8,085 nt of DNA from PSLL01 sp050259195 (GTDB lineage: Bacteria > Desulfobacterota_D > UBA1144 > Nemesobacterales > CSP1-2): contig JBLNAE010000220.1 in the NCBI GenBank assembly GCA_050259195.1, positions 1-8,085 of the forward strand, written 5' to 3'. Shown piece by piece: positions 1-5,776 of this stretch. Within the stretch, counting starts at the first letter, position 1. Each line of letters starts with the position of its first letter. Position numbers and translations under genes: made by a program. The notes under the pieces are model-generated. The model did no database searches, was not told where the DNA came from, and was given only the letters and a program-made list of their open reading frames with translations.

Positions 1-243
1 CTCTTGCAAAGGCCAAGGAAGCTCAAGAAGTAACACAAGCGTAATCTACTTGACCAGGTAAGAGACTTACAAAGCAAAGCTCTAAGCATCCTATCCAAGG
101 CCGAAGCCGAACAGGACTATATGGCTGCTATGTCAGCTATTCGTGAAGCCAGACGATGTGTTTAGCTGCTAGCGAGGATAGGACGGGGCTTAAAGCCGTG
201 TATGTTGTACGATGTCAGAAACCAGGACATTACAAAAGTGTAA
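1..243 (+). pseudogene. Remnant of phage-type small-terminase/HTH-like protein (C-terminal part)
   Basis: This is the broken C-terminal end of a gene that starts left of the window. Frame 3 reads LAKAKEAQEVTQA up to a stop at 42-44. Frame 1 then continues the same protein from base 43 (NLLDQVRDLQSKALSIL..., then a segment ending AIREARRCV) to a TAG at 163-165, after which LLARIGRGLK follows in the same frame until TAA at 241. From memory, small phage/prophage HTH proteins near terminase genes carry just this order (AKEAEEVAQADNLLDQV..., AIREARGNLELLAKL). The join is explained by a two-base deletion near base 41 (an Ala-Asp-Asn junction), and the TAG sits where Glu (GAG) is expected. Two independent lesions in a recognisable protein argue for a real pseudogene rather than a sequencing slip. 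The family assignment is by recall, not by search. Confidence 0.6.
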
Positions 244-303
244 GTATCCACATGAGGGATTTTCAGTGCATAATATAGGTAGAACCGAGTGTGGGGGAAA
301 AGA

Positions 304-696
304 ATGGCAAAGAGCTTAGAGACTAAAGCGAAATTTGTAGAATTGAGGGCAAAGGGGCATTCCTACGACCGCATATCTAAAGAACTGAATACATCGAAGC
401 AAACTCTTATTGATTGGTCCAAGGAGTTTGAAACCGAGATAGCGGATTTAAAGCGAATAGAACTTGAGTCCTTGCATGAAACAGTCCTCATAATTCAAAG
501 ACAGCAAATAGAATTGCTAGTCGAGTTTTTAAAGAAAGTGAATACGGAATTGGAGACAGGGGATTTAAAGGACGTTTCCACTGACAAACTGCTTCTTATG
601 TTTTTGAAATGTCTCAGCGTCTTAAATGAAAGCCCGGAGCCACTAGCACGTCAGCGAGTAGCGTTAGAACTGCGTGCTTTGGTTAAGCGAAACTAA
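304..696 (+). CDS. Phage-type helix-turn-helix protein
   Basis: A protein of 130 residues with a homeodomain-like HTH at about residues 7-39 (ELRAKGHSYDRISKELNTSK followed by QTLIDWSKEF), the shape used by small terminase subunits and resolvase-type DNA-binding domains. After it comes a long charged helical region (about 42-85), probably a coiled coil used for oligomerisation, then a helical C-terminus rich in Leu. I chose ATG 304 because a purine-rich GGGGGAAA lies just upstream; an in-frame GTG at 289 would add five residues (MWGKR) but would swallow that ribosome binding site. It follows the decayed HTH-like gene at 1-243 in the same orientation, consistent with both coming from a phage or integrative element. 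DNA binding is well supported; a role as small terminase is inference. No large terminase or other phage structural gene is visible. Confidence 0.75.
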   Translation: MAKSLETKAKFVELRAKGHSYDRISKELNTSKQTLIDWSKEFETEIADLKRIELESLHETVLIIQRQQIELLVEFLKKVNTELETGDLKDVSTDKLLLMFLKCLSVLNESPEPLARQRVALELRALVKRN

Positions 697-763
697 AACT
701 AGACTGTTTTTAGACTATTGTCATCTTGCATCTTTCGAACAAGTTCTGAAAATGGTTGCACGT

Positions 764-1195
764 CTATGGTCCTGTTTCTTTCGTCTTTTTAAGGATTAGC
801 TCTCTCAACCACCTCACAGCTTCTTTCTCTTCAAGAGAAGGCCCATGAAAATCCTCCACTTCAACCTCATCACCCCTAGAAAAAATTCTCTCCAAAACCC
901 CCGTCTGTGACGCTATTTCTAAAATCCTAACCAAATACCTCTGCGAGGAGTCCTTCCTCCTAATTATGGAAGAATACAAAATAATCAATTCCTTAAGAGA
1001 AAGTAAAGAGAAAATAGCAGGATTAAATAAAATCTCTTCTATTTTATTTAGAAAATCTTCTAGCTCGATATTATGCTCTATGTATATTCGTAGAATTTCA
1101 GAAAACTTTGAAATATCTATCCCGGCAACCAAAGAACCCTTGTCTATTGAATCGGAATGTATGGAAGTTAAAATTCTATTATGTCTTTTCCGCAA
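764..1195 (-). CDS. Small conserved-looking helical protein of unknown function
   Basis: A protein of 143 residues that I do not recognise. It is predicted mostly helical: a basic N-terminus (RKRHNR), a middle part with EDFLNKIEEILF and LSLKELIILYSSIIRRKDSSQRYLVRIL at about 45-91, and a charged C-terminus ending ELILKKTKETGP. It has no signal peptide or membrane segment. The start is TTG at 1195, chosen because a strong Shine-Dalgarno (AGGAGGT) lies about five bases upstream. That Shine-Dalgarno overlaps the stop codon (1198-1200) of the winged-helix-like reading frame upstream, so the two were probably once translationally coupled in a single operon. The gene converges on the phage-type HTH gene at 304-696. 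The middle segment resembles, by eye only, helical proteins near phage terminase genes, so an accessory or mobile-element origin is likely but unproven. Confidence 0.6.
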   Translation of the reverse strand: MRKRHNRILTSIHSDSIDKGSLVAGIDISKFSEILRIYIEHNIELEDFLNKIEEILFNPAIFSLLSLKELIILYSSIIRRKDSSQRYLVRILEIASQTGVLERIFSRGDEVEVEDFHGPSLEEKEAVRWLRELILKKTKETGP

Positions 1196-1197
1196 GC

Positions 1198-1449
1198 CTA
1201 CCTCCTGTCGAAGCTCACCCGGTGTTTGACTTTGATAAGACCTAAATCTTTTAACCGACTAACAACATCCTGACTCGCTTTTGTATTTCCGAGATTGTTG
1301 CAAATACGTTTGTAATTTTGACAATGAATTTCAACTTGAATTATACCATACGGACTACTTTTACTTTCTTTATAGCAATTAATGTAGAAGTATGATTTCC
1401 AGATAGCTCAACAAAATAAAATAACACCCAGACAGCTTATTAGGGGCAT
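1198..1449 (-). pseudogene. Winged-helix-like reading frame without a valid start (probable gene remnant)
   Basis: From 1407 down to the TAG at 1198-1200 the minus strand is open for 69 codons and reads like a real protein: FYINCYKESKSSPYGIIQV, then NYKRICNNLGNTKASQDVV and SRLKDLGLIKVKHRVSFDRR. The last part has the helix-helix-strand pattern of a winged-helix DNA-binding domain (recognition helix near SQDVVSRLKDLG, wing LIKVKHRV), as in phage replication initiators or Orc1/Cdc6-type ATPase C-termini. No ATG, GTG or TTG lies in frame within the open stretch. An in-frame ATG exists at 1449, but a TGA at 1408-1410 separates it from the domain. Its stop overlaps the Shine-Dalgarno of the gene at 764-1195, which supports past expression. 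A frameshifted or truncated gene is the simplest reading; chance open frame cannot be excluded. Confidence 0.4.
1201..1207 (-). promoter_or_regulatory. Strong Shine-Dalgarno for the TTG start at 1195
   Basis: Read on the minus strand this is CAGGAGG followed by TAGGC and then TTG. It is an almost perfect ribosome binding site at good spacing, and it decides the non-ATG start of the unknown gene ending at 764. It also covers the last codons of the upstream winged-helix-like frame (stop at 1198-1200). Confidence 0.65.
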
Positions 1450-1571
1450 TGGACTAGAGGGGATGGAGAAAAATTGGCCTATGCCGCCATACGAAAATAA
1501 TCCCAAAAAATAATGTCAAATCTTCTCCAAAGCTCCTGCAAGCAAGGCATTTCGGGCTGCTTATCCGTGCA
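1450..1571. other. Intergenic stretch with no recognisable gene
   Basis: Between the decayed winged-helix frame and the stop of the SGNH hydrolase gene I see no RNA gene, no convincing hairpin terminator and no repeat. Short minus-strand frames (for example 1479-1550, 23 residues) have no support. The stretch should contain the 3' end of the hemW-SGNH transcript, but no GC-rich stem followed by a T-run was found for it. Confidence 0.4.
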
Positions 1572-2828
1572 TCACCGAGCAGTTACACCTAGGCGCTTAC
1601 GCTCTACTTGAATAGCCTCCTCCAATTTTGATATTTCCGTAATATCCCAGTCTTTTAAATGAGCGTATATGTACTCAGCAATGATTTTATTACCGAGAGG
1701 TGAGTAGTGTCCCCACCTCCTTACAAGATCATTAACAGTATAACGCGATTCATAAGGCTCTAACGCCCCCAACGTGTCAATAAAACGATAGCCCTTCGAC
1801 CGAAAATAGTCTAGGAGCGGGGCATAGCGACGTTTCTCTTTCTTGCGACTCCGCCACTGATCACTGATGTCGGGGAATATAAAAATCACTGGTAACGCCC
1901 CATTCTCCAGTGCTTTTCTATAGAAGGCATCAAAGATTTTCACCGTAACCTCGTAGGCTTCCGATTTTACATTATACATGCCGTCCGATGTAAAAATCGG
2001 ATTAGCCATTCTCTTATTGAAGGTACCCCAAAAAATCTTTGCAAACCGAACAGAGGGTAGGAAATCCAATCTACCCCTATTATAGTTAGTTTGATAGTGA
2101 TAATCGTTCTCTCCGAGTTTCGCCAACACTTCACTCTCCTTCTGCAAGAAATGCTCATAGTCCTCAAAAGTAGACAGAGGGTTCTTAAGGAGAACCAGCT
2201 CCCCATCTCTTACCTTAAAACGCGGCTTCGTAAAGATCACGTTTCGATACGACCGGGTATAAAAAGCTCGAAAAACATTCACGTTGCGAGCGATGTTCTC
2301 CGACATGTATCCAATAAAAACGATGTGAGGATTAAATTCGGTCCCTACTTTGAGGTATCGCAAGTACGCCTGGTCTAGACCGTACGCTCCCACGCCATAG
2401 TTTAATACCTCAATCGAGGGGTCTATCACTGCTAACTGCTTTTCCCAGGTGTCATCAAGCGCAACATCTGATCCGTATGTGAAAGAGTCGCCGAAGGCTG
2501 CAATACGGATGGTGCCAGGCGGAGGAACCCTCTCATATTCCCGGTCGTCTCTCATTCCTGCGGAGTTTGTATGAGAATTAGGAACCCAGCCCAAAACGGC
2601 ATCTTGTGCTGTCTGTTCTCCCTTCCTATGCCTCAGGAATTTCTCCAGGGAAGCCTTCTGCTCTTCTGAAAGAGCTGATATGTTTGGATCGTATGGAGTA
2701 TTGAATGCTTTCTCGAGCAAAAGCAAGCCCAGATAGCATAACCCCTCCATAAACAGATATATCAGAAAAATGGAAATGTAAGGTATATATCTGCTGGATT
2801 TCACCCCACCCATTCTCCCTAAAGACAA
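1572..2828 (-). CDS. Membrane-anchored SGNH/GDSL-type hydrolase
   Basis: A protein of 418 residues with one N-terminal membrane segment (about 14-38, SRYIPYISIFLIYLFMEGL onward), placing the rest outside the inner membrane. SGNH-hydrolase blocks are visible: FGDSFTYG at 112-119 with Ser115 as likely nucleophile, GVGAYG at 145-150 carrying the oxyanion Gly, YMSENIARN at 174-182 with a candidate block III Asn, and WGHYSPLGN at 372-380 with His374 as catalytic base. The Asp usually three residues before that His is Arg371 here, so a Ser-His dyad or different acid is possible. Such proteins remove or move acyl groups on polysaccharides, lipids or cell-wall glycans; the substrate is unknown. The TTG start at 2828 has AAGGA eight bases upstream; ATG 2813 is an alternative that loses only five residues. 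It follows hemW by 11 bases, so the two likely share a transcript. Confidence 0.8.
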   Translation of the reverse strand: MSLGRMGGVKSSRYIPYISIFLIYLFMEGLCYLGLLLLEKAFNTPYDPNISALSEEQKASLEKFLRHRKGEQTAQDAVLGWVPNSHTNSAGMRDDREYERVPPPGTIRIAAFGDSFTYGSDVALDDTWEKQLAVIDPSIEVLNYGVGAYGLDQAYLRYLKVGTEFNPHIVFIGYMSENIARNVNVFRAFYTRSYRNVIFTKPRFKVRDGELVLLKNPLSTFEDYEHFLQKESEVLAKLGENDYHYQTNYNRGRLDFLPSVRFAKIFWGTFNKRMANPIFTSDGMYNVKSEAYEVTVKIFDAFYRKALENGALPVIFIFPDISDQWRSRKKEKRRYAPLLDYFRSKGYRFIDTLGALEPYESRYTVNDLVRRWGHYSPLGNKIIAEYIYAHLKDWDITEISKLEEAIQVERKRLGVTAR

Positions 2829-2839
2829 TAATTTTATCC

Positions 2840-4003
2840 TTACTCAAAAATCAAGGAGTCAAGAAACCTCATAATGAGTTCATTTGAAACGAGAATCCCT
2901 TTTTTGCTCAGGCGAATGAAATCACCAGAGAGTTCCAAAAAACCACCATCTATGAGGGAGTCCAATTTGTCAGAGCGTAGTTTTGTCCCAAACCTATCTT
3001 TGATATTTGTAAGACTAATTCCCTCTTGAAGCCTAAGTCCCATAAAAATCTTATCCTCAAAGGCTTCCTCTTTTTCGAGATACTCTGTAAACGTTAGAGG
3101 TTTTTTCCCTTCTAAAACCGTCTTCATATAGAGATCTGGATTCTTTAGGTTAGCCCACCTGGTACCCCAGTGATTAAATCTATCTGAAAAAATATGGGAA
3201 TGCGCCCCGGCACCAAGTCCAAGATAATTCTCTCCCTTCCAGTAAAGGAGGTTATGCTTGCACTCAAACCCAGGATTTGCAAAATTTGAAATTTCATATT
3301 GCCTATAGCCAGCATCCTCAAGAAAATTAGATGTGAAAGAGAGCATGTCCGTAAGCGTGTCCTCATCAGGAAGCGGCAATTTACCCCCCGAATAGAGCGT
3401 CCCAAATTCCGTATCATCTTCGATCGTAAGGCAGTAGGCAGAGATATGAGTCGTATTAAATCCAAGCGCCTTTTCTAAATCCGCCCTCCACTCATCAATG
3501 GTTTCAAAAGAAACCCCAAACATGAGGTCGAGATTAAAGTTCTCATACCTCGCTTTGATTATGTCGTCCAATATTCTCCTGCTATCATCAGACGTGTTTA
3601 TTCTTCCGAGCAGTTTAAGCTTTCTCGCCGCGAAAGATTGCACCCCGACGCTGATTCTATTTACCCCTGCATCACGCAAACCCTTTAATTTCTCCAGGTC
3701 GGCCGTTTTTGGATTTACTTCCAATGAAACTTCAATCGAATTCAGCGGAGATGCTGCTTTCAGTATCTCACCTATTATTTTTCCTATGCTATTCGGGGAA
3801 AATAAAGACGGCGTTCCTCCACCGAAAAATATTGAACCAAGAGGAAACCCTTCAATCAATCCCCTGTAGAGGTTGATTTCTTTAAGGATTGCCTCAGTAT
3901 ATTCTTTTTCCGGAATGCGTTTCCCTACGCCATAGGAATTAAAGTCGCAGTAGGGACACTTCTTTACGCAGTATGGAATGTGGACGTAAACCCCAAATGG
4001 CAT
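2840..4003 (-). CDS. hemW: Radical SAM heme chaperone HemW
   Basis: A protein of 387 residues, normal for HemW (E. coli 378). The N-terminus VYVHIPYCVKKCPYCDFNSY holds the radical SAM CxxxCxxC motif (Cys12, Cys16, Cys19). Residue 21, after CD, is Phe rather than the extra Cys of true coproporphyrinogen dehydrogenase HemN (CxxxCxxCxC), which identifies HemW. Other family marks are GGGTPS at 61-66 (SAM binding), RISVGVQSF at 116-124, YEISNFA at 236-242, NLLYW at 251-255 and GLGAGAHS at 262-269, followed by the small C-terminal HemN-type winged domain ending RLSKKGILVSNE. HemW binds heme and a 4Fe-4S cluster and hands heme to respiratory proteins (to the NarI subunit in E. coli); it lacks the oxidase activity often written in old annotations. 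ATG 4003 is fixed by the conserved start of the family. No Shine-Dalgarno is visible. It is divergent from the gene at 4190. Confidence 0.93.
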   Translation of the reverse strand: MPFGVYVHIPYCVKKCPYCDFNSYGVGKRIPEKEYTEAILKEINLYRGLIEGFPLGSIFFGGGTPSLFSPNSIGKIIGEILKAASPLNSIEVSLEVNPKTADLEKLKGLRDAGVNRISVGVQSFAARKLKLLGRINTSDDSRRILDDIIKARYENFNLDLMFGVSFETIDEWRADLEKALGFNTTHISAYCLTIEDDTEFGTLYSGGKLPLPDEDTLTDMLSFTSNFLEDAGYRQYEISNFANPGFECKHNLLYWKGENYLGLGAGAHSHIFSDRFNHWGTRWANLKNPDLYMKTVLEGKKPLTFTEYLEKEEAFEDKIFMGLRLQEGISLTNIKDRFGTKLRSDKLDSLIDGGFLELSGDFIRLSKKGILVSNELIMRFLDSLIFE

Positions 4004-4009
4004 AGAGAT

Positions 4010-4038
4010 ATTCTACACAACCAGGCAAATCACAACAA
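4010..4038 (-). promoter_or_regulatory. Candidate hemW promoter, possibly giving a leaderless mRNA
   Basis: On the minus strand TTGTTG (4038-4033) and TAGAAT (4015-4010) are separated by 17 bases. The -10 matches TATAAT at five of six positions, the -35 at three of six. The -10 ends six bases before the hemW ATG, so transcription would start at or very near the start codon, which fits the missing ribosome binding site. This rests on pattern matching only. Confidence 0.35.
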
Positions 4039-4058
4039 ATACATTCTTTGCGAAAAAA

Positions 4059-4076
4059 GTCCCGTGTCCCGTGTCC
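4059..4076. repeat. Tandem 7-base repeat next to the promoter
   Basis: The sequence GTCCCGTGTCCCGTGTCC is two full copies of GTCCCGT plus four bases of a third, ending directly before the -35 box at 4077. It lies between the two divergent promoters. It may be a regulator site (for example for the XRE-cupin protein encoded downstream) or simple replication slippage. Confidence 0.5.
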
Positions 4077-4105
4077 TTGACTCCGTTTATTAAAGTTGAT
4101 AAAAT
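4077..4105 (+). promoter_or_regulatory. Sigma-70-type promoter for the GNAT-to-fdrA gene cluster
   Basis: TTGACT (4077-4082) and TAAAAT (4100-4105) are separated by exactly 17 bases and match the consensus at five of six positions each. It lies 84 bases before the GNAT start at 4190, leaving an mRNA leader of roughly 75 bases. It is the best promoter match I found in the window. Confidence 0.6.
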
Positions 4106-4189
4106 GCTGAATATAGTATACGAAAGTTGGAGAACCCCCGTTCTAATTATAGGAAGAACATTTTCTTCCGTAATCTTCTGGAAGCCGAT

Positions 4190-4639
4190 ATGGGAGAATT
4201 TACATTCAAAATCGCTGAAACTGCAAAGGAATTGGAAGAGTATTTCCGCCTCCGTCATGAGGTCTTTGTCCAAGAGCAGAAGATATTTCCTGAAACTGAT
4301 GTGGACCAGTATGATCGAGATGCAGTTCATATAGTTGCAATTGAAGAATCAACTGGAAAGGTTGTAGGGTCGGTCAGGTGCTATAAAAAGGAAGGAGACA
4401 CATGGTTCGGTGGACGACTTGGCGCTGCCCCCACCTATCGCAATGGACAAGTGGGACCAAGCCTCGTGAGACTCGCCGTAAAAGCGGTAAAATCTAAGGG
4501 TTGTAAGAAATTCCTTGCATACATTCAGCCACAGAATGTGAAATTCTTTGAGAGATTGGGATGGAAAGCAGTGGGAGAGCCAGCGGTTTATCAAGGCCTT
4601 CCCCATCAGTTAATGGAAGCAGATTTGGATTCGGCTTAG
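4190..4639 (+). CDS. GNAT N-acetyltransferase, MSMEG_0567 N-terminal / Sll0786 (NitE-like) family
   Basis: A protein of 149 residues with a single GNAT fold. FRLRHEVFVQEQ at 19-30 is the alpha1 region of this family, VVGSVRCY at 58-65 is strand beta3-beta4, and RLGAAPTYR onward to KSKG at 76-104 is the acetyl-CoA site (motif A). FLAYIQPQNVKFFERLGWKAVGE at 108-130 is the beta5/alpha4 motif B, and PHQLMEADL closes it. The set matches my memory of the family fused to an AIR-synthase domain in M. smegmatis MSMEG_0567 and separate in Synechocystis Sll0786, where it belongs to the Nit1C nitrilase cluster. In motif A the R-x-x-G-x-G loop reads RNGQVG, with Gln at the first Gly. ATG 4190 is chosen because family members start just before FTFK; a TTG at 4127 would add 21 unrelated residues. 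The partner AIRS gene follows at 4755. The acyl acceptor is unknown. Confidence 0.85.
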   Translation: MGEFTFKIAETAKELEEYFRLRHEVFVQEQKIFPETDVDQYDRDAVHIVAIEESTGKVVGSVRCYKKEGDTWFGGRLGAAPTYRNGQVGPSLVRLAVKAVKSKGCKKFLAYIQPQNVKFFERLGWKAVGEPAVYQGLPHQLMEADLDSA

Positions 4640-4647
4640 GAAACATA

Positions 4648-4743
4648 TTTGGTCACGAATGAACACGAATACACACGAATAAAAATTTTGAATCAATTTT
4701 TCTTCTTTTCATTCGAGATCATTCGTGTCAATTCACGGCTAAT
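4648..4743. repeat. Imperfect inverted repeat built on CACGAAT motifs
   Basis: The left arm (4648-4680) holds three direct copies of CACGAAT at 10-base spacing. The right arm (4711-4743) is its inverted partner, with ATTCGTG in the middle; aligning the left arm to the reverse complement of the right gives 23 of 33 matches. The 30-base spacer contains a perfect 7-base inverted repeat, AAAAATT (4681-4687) and AATTTTT (4695-4701). The element fills nearly the whole gap between the GNAT and AIRS genes, and its right end touches the AIRS ribosome binding site. Similar ATTCGTG-type intergenic palindromes are scattered in many environmental genomes (recall only). It may be a REP-like or MITE-derived element and could form an RNA hairpin that tunes expression of the downstream genes. 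Confidence 0.75.
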
Positions 4744-4754
4744 AAGGAAAACAA

Positions 4755-5756
4755 ATGCAGGAGTTAATTTCGGCTTTGCGCTCTTCTCCCCGATTAGACC
4801 AAAAGGCAAGGCTAAAAAACCTCTGGCGCCTGTTACCTCAAGTCTCCCAAATTGATGGCAGTGACATAATAATTGGCGATGATGCAGCATCCATTAAAAT
4901 CCAAGACGGTTACCTGCTTCTTGCCGCAGAAGGTGTTTACCCCCCTCTTTTAAGATCAAATCCGTACCTTGCCGGACGCACATCCGTTCTTACAAACGTA
5001 AATGACATATATGCTATGGGCGGCAGACCTATGGCGATTGTAGATGTGCTTTTCGCATCGGATTCCGAAGAGGCTAAGGAAGTGCTTCGTGGAATCAGGG
5101 ATAATGCATTACGTTACAAGGTTCCTGTAATTGGCGGGCATTTGACCGTCGAACGAGGTTGCTCCTCGCTTTCCGTTTCCATACTCGGCAAAGCCAAGAG
5201 GTTGCTTTCGAGCTTTGACGCTAAGGCAGACGATGATCTAGTTTTTGTTTCCAATCTCAATGGAAAATTCTATTCCGGTTTTAATTTCTGGGATTCTTCA
5301 AGCAGCTTGAACAACAAAGAAGTTCTAATTCAGTTGGAGCTTCTGCCCCAAATAGCCGAAGATGAACTGGCGGATACAGGAAAAGATGTAAGTATGGCCG
5401 GTCTTATCGGCTCAACATTGATGCTCCTTGAGTGTTCCCGAAAGGGAGCGGAGATTTATATCGATAAAATTCCCAAGCCTTCTGAAATCTCTCTCAAAGA
5501 CTGGCTCGCTACGTTTCCGAGTTTTGGATTTGTCCTGTCTCTAAGGCCGCGCAACACTCCAAAGGTAAAAGAGATTTTCAGAAAGTTTGACTTGGTATGC
5601 GAGGCGATTGGAAAAGTGACTTCGGATTGTCGGGTCTTCTTTATTAATGATTCAGGTGAAAAAAACCTTTTCTGGAATTTTAATGAAGAGCCTCTAATCG
5701 GGATTGGAGAAGTAGATTCGTATATTCAGTCACGTGACGTAAGTAATCAAGAGTGA
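4755..5756 (+). CDS. AIR synthase-related protein, Sll0787 / MSMEG_0567 C-terminal (NitF-like) family
   Basis: A protein of 333 residues of the PurM/SelD/HypE/ThiL ATP-binding superfamily. IIIGDDAASI at 38-47 is the Asp-rich metal/ATP segment, LTNVNDIYAMGGRP at 79-92 is the AIRS signature loop, VPVIGGH at 123-129 the second glycine segment, and RLLSSFDAK at 149-157 begins the C-terminal half with KDVSMAGLIGSTLMLLECS at 210-228 and FPSFGFVLSLRP at 254-265. These phrases match my memory of the sll0787 family. Relatives activate an oxygen (amide or carbamoyl) with ATP; the substrate of this family is unknown. It lacks the C-terminal Cys of HypE. The start at ATG 4755 has AAGGAAA six bases upstream. 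In M. smegmatis the preceding GNAT domain is fused to it, so the two genes form a functional pair; the XRE-cupin gene follows after 20 bases. Confidence 0.87.
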   Translation: MQELISALRSSPRLDQKARLKNLWRLLPQVSQIDGSDIIIGDDAASIKIQDGYLLLAAEGVYPPLLRSNPYLAGRTSVLTNVNDIYAMGGRPMAIVDVLFASDSEEAKEVLRGIRDNALRYKVPVIGGHLTVERGCSSLSVSILGKAKRLLSSFDAKADDDLVFVSNLNGKFYSGFNFWDSSSSLNNKEVLIQLELLPQIAEDELADTGKDVSMAGLIGSTLMLLECSRKGAEIYIDKIPKPSEISLKDWLATFPSFGFVLSLRPRNTPKVKEIFRKFDLVCEAIGKVTSDCRVFFINDSGEKNLFWNFNEEPLIGIGEVDSYIQSRDVSNQE

Positions 5757-5776
5757 GAAAAAATTATGGTGAGTAG

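Noticed and set aside
289..303. GTG start for the HTH protein
   Set aside because: It would place the purine-rich ribosome binding site inside the coding region; ATG 304 is a better fit, though not certain.
693..713. Possible terminator hairpin CTAAAAC/GTTTTTAG after the HTH gene
   Set aside because: AT-rich stem with a bulge and no clean T-run after it; too weak to call.
966..1229. Plus-strand open frame of 87 codons
   Set aside because: It lies antisense to the gene at 764-1195, which has a strong ribosome binding site; composition looks like a reverse-strand shadow.
1408..1410. In-frame TGA read as selenocysteine
   Set aside because: No SECIS-like hairpin was seen right after it and the upstream part has no family resemblance; a decayed gene is simpler.
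1479..1550. Short minus-strand frame of 23 residues rich in aromatic residues
   Set aside because: No ribosome binding site, no recognisable family and too short to judge.
2840..4003. Annotation as oxygen-independent coproporphyrinogen III oxidase HemN
   Set aside because: The cluster motif is CxxxCxxC followed by Asp-Phe, lacking the extra Cys of HemN; HemW is the right family.
4127..4189. TTG start at 4127 extending the GNAT protein by 21 residues
   Set aside because: The extra residues do not resemble the family and ATG 4190 sits right before the conserved FTFK start.
4649..4890. Overlapping short frames on both strands across the gap before the AIRS gene
   Set aside because: They run through the inverted repeat and into the AIRS gene in the wrong frame.
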